DNA from: Actinomycetes bacterium
GTDB lineage: Bacteria > Actinomycetota > Actinomycetes > Actinomycetales > Cellulomonadaceae
Direction of reading: 5' to 3'
DNA length: 7,161 bases
Assembly: GCA_023388235.1 (NCBI GenBank)
Contig: JAEWGQ010000171.1
Location: 1-7,161, forward strand
In this document: positions 1 to 5,695 of the stretch, in pieces
How the letters are laid out: each line of letters opens with the position of its first letter
Numbering within the stretch: the stretch's first letter is position 1
Notes under the pieces: model-generated
Told to the model about the DNA's origin: nothing
Databases searched by the model: none
Seen by the model: only the letters and a program-made list of their open reading frames with translations
Translations under genes and position numbers: made by a program

Positions 1-111
1 CGGGGGGCACGCGCCATCGGTCAGGGCCGCGTCCCGGGCACGGCCGCTCCTGCGGCCGCGTCGGCGGGTGGGGCCTCCGGCGCGGGCCAGCAGCCCGGCA
101 CCCAGGGCTGA
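1..111 (+). CDS. C-terminal tail of an upstream gene (partial)
   Basis: The frame beginning at base 1 stays open to a TGA at 109-111 and encodes about 36 residues rich in Gly, Ala, Pro and Gln, ending in GQQPGTQG. The tail has no recognisable domain. In many actinobacteria the gene just upstream of rpsF encodes a class A penicillin-binding protein (transglycosylase/transpeptidase) with a disordered Gly/Pro/Gln-rich C-terminus, and this tail would fit. That product is inferred only from gene order and composition. A long hairpin follows the stop, which supports a genuine gene end here. Confidence 0.5.
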   Translation, partial: RGARAIGQGRVPGTAAPAAASAGGASGAGQQPGTQG

Positions 112-144
112 CCCGCGGGGCCGGCCCGCGCACCTCGTGCTCCG

Positions 145-188
145 GCGACGACCGCCGGTCCGGACGACCCCGGGCCGGCGGTCGTCGC
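145..188 (+). terminator. GC-rich hairpin terminator after the upstream gene
   Basis: Bases 145-162 pair with 171-188. The outer 14 bp (145-158 with 175-188) match perfectly; one G:T pair then leads into three more pairs, around an 8-nt loop. There is no T-tract after it, as is usual for actinobacterial intrinsic terminators. It lies 33 bp after the stop of the upstream gene and before the rpsF -10 element, so it would separate the two transcripts. Confidence 0.65.
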
Positions 189-215
189 ACGTCCCCGGCG
201 GCGTCCGCGAGCGGG

Positions 216-221
216 TAGACT
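216..221 (+). promoter_or_regulatory. -10 element of the rpsF operon promoter
   Basis: TAGACT fits the actinobacterial TANNNT -10 consensus. No convincing -35 hexamer stands 16-18 bp upstream. It is the only good -10 between the upstream hairpin and rpsF, and it predicts a transcript start near 228 with a leader of about 107 nt that contains the whole S6:S18-like RNA motif. The call rests on the hexamer and the context only. Confidence 0.5.
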
Positions 222-283
222 GGGGCGCTGCTGTGCCCGTCGACGTCGCCGATCGACGCTCGCCCGGGCACCGCGACGCACGA

Positions 284-331
284 CACCCTCCTGCCACGGA
301 ACGACCGTGGCCGCCGAGACCAGAGGAGGTG
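284..331 (+). promoter_or_regulatory. S6:S18 complex-binding leader motif overlapping the rpsF Shine-Dalgarno
   Basis: CCTCCT at 287-292 is perfectly complementary to the Shine-Dalgarno AGGAGG at 324-329. The pairing can extend to 284-285 with 330-331 if C286 is bulged. Immediately inside it is a perfect 7-bp hairpin (293-299 with 305-311, 5-nt loop). The 12 nt left unpaired on the 3' side (312-323) contain CCG at 314-316. A CCG in a bulge flanked by a stem and a hairpin is the published description of the S6:S18 complex-binding motif in rpsF leaders, which mimics the 16S rRNA site. Here the basal stem would bury the ribosome binding site, so S6:S18 binding could stabilise the closed form and repress translation. 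The pairing is seen; the function is inferred. Confidence 0.72.
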
Positions 332-334
332 GGT

Positions 335-628
335 ATGAGCCTGCGTCAGTACGAGATCATGATCATCCTCGACCCCGACATCGAGGAGCGCACGGTCGCA
401 CCGTCGCTCGACAAGTACCTGTCGGTCGTCAAGACCGACGGTGGCTCCGTCGACAAGGTGGACATCTGGGGCCGTCGCCGCCTGGCCTACGACATCAAGA
501 AGAAGTCCGAGGGCATCTACGCCGTCGTCGACTTCTCCTCGACGCCGGACACCGCCAAGGAGCTGGACCGTCAGCTCGGCCTCAACGAGGCCGTCCTCCG
601 CACGAAGGTGCTCCGCCAGGACGCCTGA
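335..628 (+). CDS. rpsF: 30S ribosomal protein bS6
   Basis: The product is ribosomal protein bS6 of the small-subunit platform, which binds 16S rRNA as a heterodimer with bS18, encoded two genes downstream. The 97-residue protein has the usual actinobacterial length and starts [14 protein letters not shown]. The conserved WGRRRLAY block lies at 45-52 and the C-terminal VLRTKVLR at 87-94. The ATG at 335 was chosen because AGGAGG (324-329) precedes it by 5 nt and the bS6 fold begins at once; the frame is open back to 68, but that extension has no family match. It is the first gene of the rpsF-ssb-rpsR-rplI operon. The leader suggests translational autoregulation by the S6:S18 complex. Confidence 0.97.
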   Translation: MSLRQYEIMIILDPDIEERTVAPSLDKYLSVVKTDGGSVDKVDIWGRRRLAYDIKKKSEGIYAVVDFSSTPDTAKELDRQLGLNEAVLRTKVLRQDA

Positions 629-708
629 GTGTCTGACCGCGCGCGTACCGTCCCCGTCCAGGGGCGGGACAGCCCGAGACGAGCATTCGACGAGAACGAG
701 GAGCTGGC

Positions 709-1239
709 ATGGCTGGTGACACCACCATCACGGTGATCGGGAACCTGACCGCCGACCCGGAGCTGCGGTTCACCCCGTCCGGGGCCGCGGTCGCGAACTT
801 CACCGTGGCGTCCACGCCGCGCACGTTCGACCGCCAGAGCAACGAGTGGAAGGACGGCGACACGCTGTTCCTCCGCTGCTCGATCTGGCGGGAGGCGGCG
901 GAGAACGTCGCCGAGTCGCTCACCAAGGGCACCCGCGTGATCGTCAGCGGGCGCCTCGTCCAGCGGTCCTACGAGACCCGCGAGGGCGAGAAGCGCACCG
1001 TGTACGAGCTGCAGGTCGACGAGGTCGGCCCGTCGCTCCGCTACGCCTCGGCCAAGGTCACCCGGACCCAGCGGTCCGGTGGCGGCGGCGGTGGCTTCGG
1101 CGGCGGCGGTGGCGGTTTCAGCGGCGGTGCCGGTGGCGGCGGCGGCTTCAACGGCGGCGGCGGCCAGGCGCAGGACGACCCGTGGGCCACGCCCGCGGGC
1201 GGCGGCGCCGGCGGCTACTCCGACGAGCCCCCGTTCTGA
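709..1239 (+). CDS. ssb: Single-stranded DNA-binding protein
   Basis: SSB coats single-stranded DNA during replication, recombination and repair, and recruits partner proteins through its acidic C-terminal tip. The 176-residue protein has an N-terminal OB-fold (about 4-115; note [16 protein letters not shown] at 7-22 and [17 protein letters not shown] at 55-71). A glycine-rich linker (124-152) and an acidic, aromatic end, SDEPPF, follow; this end corresponds to the DDDIPF tip of E. coli SSB. The ATG is 5 nt after GAGGAG (698-703). The gene lies 80 bp after rpsF and 112 bp before rpsR, the normal place for the housekeeping ssb. Coupling it to ribosomal proteins ties SSB supply to growth rate. 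The tail has two acidic residues (D172, E173) beside the prolines, fewer than in E. coli. Confidence 0.97.
   Translation: MAGDTTITVIGNLTADPELRFTPSGAAVANFTVASTPRTFDRQSNEWKDGDTLFLRCSIWREAAENVAESLTKGTRVIVSGRLVQRSYETREGEKRTVYELQVDEVGPSLRYASAKVTRTQRSGGGGGGFGGGGGGFSGGAGGGGGFNGGGGQAQDDPWATPAGGGAGGYSDEPPF
1078..1164 (+). repeat. GGC/GGT low-complexity tract encoding the SSB glycine linker
   Basis: A run of mainly GGC and GGT codons, with occasional TTC, AGC or AAC, encodes residues 124-152 of SSB. It forms loosely repeated blocks of five to six glycines followed by an aromatic or polar residue. The linker is probably disordered and able to vary in length by slippage, and it joins the OB-fold to the acidic tip. 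Confidence 0.8.
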
Positions 1240-1269
1240 TCGGCACCTGCTGACCTCGCGGTCGGTCCC

Positions 1270-1323
1270 GCGGGCGCGCGCCCGCACAGCACACCCCATC
1301 CCGGGGCATGGCAACGCCCCGGG
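1270..1323 (+). promoter_or_regulatory. Two tandem hairpins between ssb and rpsR
   Basis: Bases 1270-1285 form a perfect 16-bp palindrome, able to fold as a 6-bp stem with a 4-nt loop. Bases 1300-1307 pair perfectly with 1316-1323 around an 8-nt loop. Both lie in the 112-bp spacer, just upstream of the rpsR ribosome binding site (GAGGAG, 1339-1344), and neither is followed by a T-tract. They could act as a partial terminator, an RNA-processing site or a stability element that sets rpsR-rplI output apart from rpsF-ssb. The structure is seen; the role is inferred. Confidence 0.4.
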
Positions 1324-1351
1324 CTCCAGAACGTAGAAGAGGAGCACCACG

Positions 1352-1588
1352 ATGGCCAAGGCCGTTGTCCGGAAGCCCAAGAAGAAGCAGAACCCGCTCA
1401 AGGCGGCGAAGATCGAGTCGGTCGACTACAAGGACACCGCCCTGCTGCGGAAGTTCATCTCCGACCGCGGGAAGATCCGCGCCCGCCGCGTGACCGGCGT
1501 GTCCGTCCAGGAGCAGCGCGCGATCGCGCGGGCCGTCAAGAACGCCCGCGAGATGGCGCTCCTGCCGTACTCGTCGTCGGCGCGCTGA
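1352..1588 (+). CDS. rpsR: 30S ribosomal protein bS18 (cysteine-free type)
   Basis: The product is ribosomal protein bS18, the partner of bS6 on the 30S platform. The 78-residue protein has the diagnostic core [20 protein letters not shown] at 24-43, then [20 protein letters not shown] (47-66) and [11 protein letters not shown] at the end. The start ATG follows GAGGAG (1339-1344) by 7 nt. The basic N-terminus ([10 protein letters not shown]) replaces the Cys-rich segment found in zinc-type S18 proteins, and the whole protein has no cysteine. It is thus the zinc-independent form, which in many Micrococcales may be the normal housekeeping copy. It lies 14 bp upstream of rplI and is almost certainly co-translated with it. 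Confidence 0.96.
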   Translation: MAKAVVRKPKKKQNPLKAAKIESVDYKDTALLRKFISDRGKIRARRVTGVSVQEQRAIARAVKNAREMALLPYSSSAR

Positions 1589-1602
1589 GAAGGAGCAATC
1601 AG

Positions 1603-2052
1603 ATGGCCAAGCTCATCCTGACCCACGAGGTCACGGGCCTCGGCGCTCCCGGCGACGTCGTCGACGTCAAGGACGGGTACGCCCGGAACTACCTGGTCCC
1701 GCGCGGCCTCGCGACCGCCTGGTCCAAGGGTGCCGAGAAGGAGATCACCCAGATCCGCCGTGCCCGCAAGGCCCGCGAGATCGAGACCCTCGAGGAGGCG
1801 CGCGCCGTGCGTGACTCCCTCCAGGGCAACCCGGTGACCGTCACCGCCAAGGCCGGCGAGTCCGGCCGGCTGTTCGGCGCCATCACGACCGCCGAGATCG
1901 CCGACGCCGTCAAGGCGGCCGGTGGCCCGTCGATCGACCGCCGCAAGGTCGAGGTCGGCCAGCCGATCAAGGCCCTCGGCGAGTACGACGTGCAGGTCCG
2001 CCTGCACGCCGAGGTCTCCGCGAAGCTGACCGTCAAGGTCGTCGCGGCCTGA
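1603..2052 (+). CDS. rplI: 50S ribosomal protein bL9
   Basis: The product is ribosomal protein bL9, which binds 23S rRNA near the L1 stalk and helps to keep the reading frame. The 149-residue protein has the N-terminal rRNA-binding domain (1-45) with the signature [15 protein letters not shown] at 23-37. A long connecting helix rich in Arg/Lys/Glu follows (about 43-75), then the C-terminal domain with [16 protein letters not shown] (88-103) and [17 protein letters not shown] (122-138). The length is typical. The ATG is 7 nt after AAGGAG (1590-1595), which overlaps the end of the short rpsR-rplI spacer. It is the last gene of the operon, and a strong hairpin begins 15 bp after its stop. Confidence 0.97.
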   Translation: MAKLILTHEVTGLGAPGDVVDVKDGYARNYLVPRGLATAWSKGAEKEITQIRRARKAREIETLEEARAVRDSLQGNPVTVTAKAGESGRLFGAITTAEIADAVKAAGGPSIDRRKVEVGQPIKALGEYDVQVRLHAEVSAKLTVKVVAA

Positions 2053-2066
2053 CCCCAGCAGCACCC

Positions 2067-2104
2067 CGCACGCCCCGCCCCGGTCCGCCGGCGCGGGGCG
2101 TGCG
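2067..2104 (+). terminator. Operon terminator after rplI
   Basis: A perfect 12-bp GC-rich stem (2067-2078 with 2093-2104) encloses 14 nt, within which 2080-2083 can pair with 2088-2091. It starts 15 bp after the rplI stop. Only a weak T-containing tail follows, as is usual in high-GC bacteria. Confidence 0.8.
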
Positions 2105-2137
2105 TGTCTCCGGGGGCGGCCCGGGCGGGCCGCTGGT

Positions 2138-2149
2138 TACGGTCGGGGC
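2138..2149 (+). promoter_or_regulatory. -10 element placed for a leaderless transcript
   Basis: TACGGT (2138-2143) fits TANNNT and ends 6 nt before the ATG at 2150. Transcription would therefore start at or next to the start codon. No Shine-Dalgarno sequence is visible before that ATG. The arrangement matches leaderless genes common in actinobacteria. No clear -35 is seen. Confidence 0.45.
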
Positions 2150-2479
2150 ATGAGCGAGCAGCCGCAGCCCACGCCGCCGGACCGCGCGAGGAAGCCGGGC
2201 GGCAACGCGAACGCCGCCTTCCTGCCCATCGGGATCACGTTCCTGGTGCTCGGGCTCGGCGGCCTGGCGAACGAGTCGATGCGGTCGTCGGCGTACGCGT
2301 TCCTGCCCGTGGGCATCGTGTTCCTGGTGCTGAGCCTGCGGTCGTCGGACGAGGACGAGGACGCGGAGCCGACGGCGGCGCCCGCGCCGCAGGACGGCGC
2401 GCCCGGGTCGGAGGACGGGCCGGGGGAGGGCCGGGGGCCCGGTGCGCCGCCCGAGGGCCCGGACGTCACGCCCCGGTGA
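2150..2479 (+). CDS. Small two-helix membrane protein of unknown function
   Basis: I do not recognise a named family. The 109-residue protein has a polar N-terminus, two hydrophobic segments (about 22-40 and 48-63) joined by a short loop, then an acidic, Pro/Gly-rich and probably disordered tail (64-109, with DEDEDAE at 67-73). Both termini probably face the same side of the membrane. The two helices share an almost identical core, AFLPIGITFLVLGL against AFLPVGIVFLVLSL (11 of 14 residues), which points to an internal duplication. The ATG was chosen because it is the first in frame and a TANNNT element sits at leaderless distance. Codon use is typical of the genome. The gene converges on the MATE gene and overlaps its end by 14 bp. 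Confidence 0.72.
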   Translation: MSEQPQPTPPDRARKPGGNANAAFLPIGITFLVLGLGGLANESMRSSAYAFLPVGIVFLVLSLRSSDEDEDAEPTAAPAPQDGAPGSEDGPGEGRGPGAPPEGPDVTPR

Positions 2480-3782
2480 CCATCCAGGCGTCGCCGCGCG
2501 CCCGCAGGCCCGTGGTGACCGCCCGCGCGAGCATGAACACCCCGGCGAACGCCGCCCACAGCCACGCGAGCCCCGCCCAGCCGTCCGGCGCCCACGCCCG
2601 CACGGCCAGCGCCACGGGCACGTAGGCCGCGAGCGTCACGAACCCCGCCGCCGCGAGGAACCGCCCGTCCCCGGCGCCGATCAGCACGCCGTCCAGGACG
2701 AACACCCAGCCGGCCATCGGCATCAGCACCGCAGCGACCACCAGGCTCACCGTGACGGCGTGCCGGACGTCGGGGTCGGACGTGAACGCGGCGGACAGCC
2801 ACCACCCGGCCGTCCCGGTCACGACCCCCAGCACGACGCCGGCCCCGACGCCCCACTGCAGGGTGCGGCGCAGCAGGGACCGCACCAGCGGCACGTCCGC
2901 CGCCCCGAGCGCGTGCCCGACGAGCGCCTGCGCGGCGATGGCGAGCGCGTCCAGGGCGAACGCGACGAAGCCCCACACGGCGTTCACGACCTGGTGGCCC
3001 GCCAGCGCCACGGGGCCGAGCCCGGTGGCGACCCAGACGGTCAGCAGGATCGCCACGCGCAGCGACAGGGTGCGCAGCAGCAGCGGCGTGCCGGTGCGGA
3101 CGCCCGCGAGCACCCCGCCCGGCGCGGGCCGCAGCGACGCCCCGGCGGACCGGGCGCCGCGGACCACGACCGCCACCAGCGCGGTGCCCATGCCGACCTG
3201 CGTGATCGCGGTGCCGAGCCCGGAGCCGGCGATGCCGAGGCCCGCGCCGTACACGAGCACGACGTTGAGGACGGCGTTCACGGCCGCGCCGACGCCGGCG
3301 ACCACCAGCGGCGTCCGGGTGTCCTGCAGGCCCCGCAGGGCGCCGGTGGCGGCCAGCACGAGCAGCATCCCGGGCAGGCCCGGCGCCGAGGCGCGCAGGT
3401 AGGTCACGGCCTGGTCGGCCACGGCACCGGTCGCCCCCAGCGCCCCGACCGCCCACGGGGCGACGGCGAGCGCGACGGCGGCGAGCAGCACGCCGAGCCC
3501 CGCGGCCAGCCACAGCCCGTCGACGCCGACCTGCAGCGCCCCGGCCCGGTCGCCCGCGCCGAGCCGCCGCGCCACGACCGCCGTGGTGGCGTAGGCCAGG
3601 AACACGCACAGCCCGACGACGGTGACCAGCAGCGTGGACGCGAGGGACAGGCCGGCGAGCTCGGTCGTCCCCAGCCGCCCGACGATCGCCGAGTCGACCA
3701 GCACGAACAGCGGCTCGGCGACCAGCGCCCCCAGCGCGGGAACCGCGAGAGCGAGGATCTGCCGGTCGACGGTGGACGGCAT
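2466..3782 (-). CDS. MATE-family multidrug/metabolite efflux transporter
   Basis: This is a membrane antiporter of the MATE family (DinF-like branch), which exports cationic drugs or metabolites in exchange for protons or sodium. The 438-residue protein has the usual length and is hydrophobic throughout, consistent with 12 helices in two halves. The first half opens VPALGALVAEPLF (14-26) and includes VDSAIVGRLG (29-38) with an acidic TM1 residue, D30, where MATE proteins carry their ion-coupling Asp; GALRGLQDTRTP is at 147-158. The second half has AGHQVVNAVWGFVAFALDAL (261-280), AQALVGHALGA (284-294) and DGVLIGAGDGRF (364-375). I chose the ATG at 3782 because homology begins within ten residues; in-frame ATGs at 3884 and 3998 would add unrelated sequence running through the DnaA-box cluster. 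No strong Shine-Dalgarno precedes it. The substrate is unknown. A MATE gene between rplI and dnaB is common in actinobacteria. Confidence 0.9.
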   Translation of the reverse strand: MPSTVDRQILALAVPALGALVAEPLFVLVDSAIVGRLGTTELAGLSLASTLLVTVVGLCVFLAYATTAVVARRLGAGDRAGALQVGVDGLWLAAGLGVLLAAVALAVAPWAVGALGATGAVADQAVTYLRASAPGLPGMLLVLAATGALRGLQDTRTPLVVAGVGAAVNAVLNVVLVYGAGLGIAGSGLGTAITQVGMGTALVAVVVRGARSAGASLRPAPGGVLAGVRTGTPLLLRTLSLRVAILLTVWVATGLGPVALAGHQVVNAVWGFVAFALDALAIAAQALVGHALGAADVPLVRSLLRRTLQWGVGAGVVLGVVTGTAGWWLSAAFTSDPDVRHAVTVSLVVAAVLMPMAGWVFVLDGVLIGAGDGRFLAAAGFVTLAAYVPVALAVRAWAPDGWAGLAWLWAAFAGVFMLARAVTTGLRARGDAWMVTGA

Positions 3783-3816
3783 CTGTCCGAGGCGTGAAAT
3801 CCGGGCCAACTTCGTC

Positions 3817-3825
3817 CTGTCCACA
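3817..3825 (+). promoter_or_regulatory. DnaA-box-like 9-mer upstream of the MATE start
   Basis: CTGTCCACA differs by one base from the actinobacterial DnaA box TTGTCCACA. It lies 35 bp upstream of the MATE start codon and 56 bp before the main cluster, so it could bear on MATE transcription or extend the cluster. Alone it would be weak evidence. Confidence 0.4.
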
Positions 3826-3880
3826 TCGGTTGACGGCGTTTTCCCCGGTGAGAAGCCGCTGGTCGGGGGCTCGTCCCGGG

Positions 3881-3969
3881 TCATCCACACCTGTGTCCAC
3901 GGACTGTGGACAACTGCACGGTGCTCGTCCACAGCCTTCCACAAGCTCGCCCACACCCCCTGTGGACAC
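3881..3969. promoter_or_regulatory. Cluster of DnaA boxes upstream of dnaB
   Basis: Within 89 bp there are at least six 9-mers resembling the DnaA box TTGTCCACA/TTATCCACA. Position 3905-3913 (minus) is an exact TTGTCCACA. One mismatch: 3881-3889 (plus, TCATCCACA), 3925-3933 (plus, TCGTCCACA) and 3961-3969 (minus, GTGTCCACA). Two mismatches: 3893-3901 and 3947-3955 (both plus). The CCACA core repeats about every 10-22 bp in both orientations. The last box ends 5 bp before the -35 of the dnaB promoter. DnaA (initiator and transcription factor) probably binds here to regulate dnaB and perhaps the divergent MATE gene, or to titrate DnaA. There is no AT-rich unwinding element and no dnaA/dnaN gene in view, so it does not look like oriC itself. 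Confidence 0.7.
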
Positions 3970-3974
3970 CTCGC

Positions 3975-4003
3975 TTGATGGGGGACCCGCGGACCCATAC
4001 CCT
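3975..4003 (+). promoter_or_regulatory. dnaB promoter
   Basis: A -35 TTGATG (3975-3980) and a -10 TACCCT (3998-4003) are separated by exactly 17 bp and match sigma-A/HrdB-type housekeeping promoters. The predicted transcript start is near 4010, giving a leader of about 105 nt. That start rules out the upstream in-frame ATG at 3794 as the dnaB start. The DnaA-box cluster abuts the -35. Confidence 0.65.
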
Positions 4004-4114
4004 CGCGACGGACCCCGGACCGGCAACGGCACCCGCGCGATCCGGCGGGGTGTGTCGGCGGCCGGTGCTAGAACTGGTGTTCGAGCTGGGCGAGACGAAG
4101 GCGGGGCGGAGCAC

Positions 4115-5488
4115 GTGACGATCGAGGACCTGGAGTACGGGGCGCCCGCAGGATCGGGGCGGACACCGGCGTTCGACCGGACCCCGCCGCAGGACCTCGA
4201 CGCCGAGCAGTCCGTGCTCGGCGGCATGATGATCTCGAAGGACGCGATCGCCGACGTCGTCGAGCAGATCCGCGGCAACGACTTCTACCGCCCGGCGCAC
4301 GAGGCGATCTACGACGCGATCATCGACCTCTACGGCCGCGGCGAGCCGGCGGACGCCGTCACCGTCGCCGACGAGCTCACCAAGCGCGGCGAGATCGGGC
4401 GCATCGGCGGCGTGCCGTACCTGCACACGCTGATCTCGATGGTCCCGACCGCCGCGAACGCCGGCTACTACGCCCGCATCGTCCGGGAGCGCGCCGTGCT
4501 GCGGCGCCTCGTCGAGGCCGGCACCCGCATCGTCCAGCTCGGGTACGCGACCGACGGCGGCGACGTCGACGACATCGTCAACAACGCCCAGGCCGAGGTC
4601 TACGCCGTCACCGAGCGGCGCACCACCGAGGACTACCACCGCCTCGGCGAGGTCGTCGCCGGCACCCTCGACGAGATCGAGTCCGCGGGCCACCGCGGCG
4701 AGGGCATGGTCGGCGTCCCCACCGGGTTCGCCGACCTCGACCGGCTCACCAACGGCCTGCACCCCGGGCAGATGATCGTCATCGCCGCCCGCCCCGCCAT
4801 CGGCAAGTCGACCCTCGCCCTCGACTTCGCCCGCGCCGCCTCCATCAAGCACCACCAGGCGTCCGTCGTGTTCTCCCTGGAGATGAGCCGCTCCGAGATC
4901 ACCATGCGCCTGCTGTCCGCCGAGGCCCGCGTGCCCCTGCAGAAGATGCGCACCGGCCAGATGGGCGACGACGACTGGCAGAAGCTCGCGCAGATCCAGG
5001 GCAAGCTCACCGAGGCGCCGCTGTTCATCGACGACTCCCCGAACATGTCGCTCATGGAGATCCGCGCGAAGTGCCGGCGGCTCAAGCAGAAGCACGACCT
5101 CAAGCTCGTGCTCATCGACTACCTGCAGCTCATGTCGTCCGGCAAGCGCGTCGAGTCCCGGCAGCAGGAGGTCTCCGAGTTCTCCCGCGCGCTCAAGCTG
5201 CTCGCCAAGGAGCTCGAGGTCCCCGTCATCGCGCTGTCGCAGCTGAACCGTGGCCCCGAGCAGCGCACCGACAAGAAGCCCGCCATGAGCGACCTGCGTG
5301 AGTCCGGGTCCATCGAGCAGGACGCCGACATGGTGATCCTGCTGCACCGCGAGGACGCCTACGAGCGGGAGTCCCCGCGCGCCGGCGAGGCCGACCTGAT
5401 CGTGGCGAAGCACCGCAACGGACCCACCGACGTCATCACCGTGGCGTTCCAGGGGCACTACTCGCGGTTCGTGGACATGCAGGCCTGA
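4115..5488 (+). CDS. dnaB: Replicative DNA helicase DnaB
   Basis: This hexameric ATP-driven helicase unwinds the parental duplex at the replication fork and recruits primase. The 457-residue protein has a DnaB N-terminal domain (about 23-125, from PPQDLDAEQSVLGGMM), a linker (about 126-195) and a RecA-like C-terminal domain. Visible motifs are Walker A with GKST at 230-233, the catalytic Glu region FSLEM (E256), Walker B LVLIDYLQL (D335), SQLNR (375-379), DLRESGSIEQDADM (393-406) and the arginine-finger region KHRNG (432-436). No intein interrupts it, unlike DnaB of some mycobacteria. The GTG at 4115 was chosen because the family N-terminus follows it and the promoter lies inside the longer open frame; the ribosome binding site (CGGAG, 4107-4111) is weak. 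DnaA boxes upstream suggest regulation by DnaA. Confidence 0.96.
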   Translation: MTIEDLEYGAPAGSGRTPAFDRTPPQDLDAEQSVLGGMMISKDAIADVVEQIRGNDFYRPAHEAIYDAIIDLYGRGEPADAVTVADELTKRGEIGRIGGVPYLHTLISMVPTAANAGYYARIVRERAVLRRLVEAGTRIVQLGYATDGGDVDDIVNNAQAEVYAVTERRTTEDYHRLGEVVAGTLDEIESAGHRGEGMVGVPTGFADLDRLTNGLHPGQMIVIAARPAIGKSTLALDFARAASIKHHQASVVFSLEMSRSEITMRLLSAEARVPLQKMRTGQMGDDDWQKLAQIQGKLTEAPLFIDDSPNMSLMEIRAKCRRLKQKHDLKLVLIDYLQLMSSGKRVESRQQEVSEFSRALKLLAKELEVPVIALSQLNRGPEQRTDKKPAMSDLRESGSIEQDADMVILLHREDAYERESPRAGEADLIVAKHRNGPTDVITVAFQGHYSRFVDMQA

Positions 5489-5531
5489 GGGCGCCTGTAG
5501 GTTCCACGTAGGTCCTTCGGGGTCCAGCCAG

Positions 5532-5553
5532 GATCTGCGGGCGGTCTTCGGTG
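5532..5553 (+). repeat. Left copy of an imperfect direct repeat flanking the orphan gene
   Basis: GATCTGCGG (5532-5540), five bases, then CTTCGGTG (5546-5553). The same two blocks in the same order recur at 6567-6590, seven bases apart. Both copies sit just outside the coding part of the orphan gene, as an insertion scar or recombination site might. Chance is possible in GC-rich DNA. Confidence 0.4.
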
Positions 5554-5682
5554 TTCCACCGTGTTCTGCGTCGGGTGGTTCGTGCCAGCACATCACCGAC
5601 GGTTGAACCTGGCCCCGCAAGGAACGGGGGTCCAACCGGGGACCATCCTGACGGGACCGACGTCGGTAGTGCCAGCGCGTCT

Positions 5683-5695
5683 TAGAGTCGGCGAT
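5683..5695 (+). promoter_or_regulatory. -10 element for a leaderless GTG start
   Basis: TAGAGT (5683-5688) fits TANNNT and ends 7 nt before the GTG at 5696, the spacing expected if transcription starts on the start codon. There is no Shine-Dalgarno. This decides the start of the orphan gene. The -35 region is not recognisable. Confidence 0.55.

Larger units (their letters stand above)
5489..5695. other. Spacer after dnaB with small hairpins and no gene
   Basis: I see no credible gene here. It contains the short direct echo GTAGGTTCC / GTAGGTCC near 5498-5515, a 5-bp hairpin (5549-5553 with 5557-5561), and nested inverted repeats (5601-5605 with 5633-5637; 5613-5617 with 5625-5629) that could weakly terminate dnaB. 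The left copy of a direct repeat that flanks the next gene is at 5532-5553. Confidence 0.5.

Noticed and set aside
1078..1164. CRISPR-like or minisatellite repeat
   Set aside because: The repetitiveness comes from glycine codons in the SSB linker; there are no regular spacers or constant repeat units.
571..1401. 276-codon minus-strand frame opposite ssb
   Set aside because: Its Ala/Thr/Arg-rich product arises from reading the SSB glycine tract backwards; ssb on the plus strand is certain.
3881..3969. Chromosomal origin oriC
   Set aside because: The DnaA boxes fit, but there is no AT-rich unwinding region and no dnaA or dnaN beside it; the cluster adjoins dnaB, so a regulatory or titration site is more likely.
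3783..3998. Longer MATE proteins starting at 3884 or 3998
   Set aside because: The extra residues are polar and unlike any MATE N-terminus, and they translate regulatory DNA; MATE homology begins just after 3782.
3794..4114. 107-codon N-terminal extension of DnaB from the ATG at 3794
   Set aside because: The extension translates the DnaA-box cluster and the promoter, has no DnaB homology, and lies mostly upstream of the predicted transcript start near 4010.
2137..4278. Very long minus-strand open frame (713 codons) covering the MATE region
   Set aside because: It runs in a different frame from the MATE protein, its product is extremely Arg/Gly-rich without domains, and it is the usual shadow of a high-GC gene.
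5489..5695. tRNA gene or phage attachment site after dnaB
   Set aside because: I looked for a cloverleaf, a TTCGA-type T-loop and an acceptor stem and found none; the small hairpins do not fit a tRNA.
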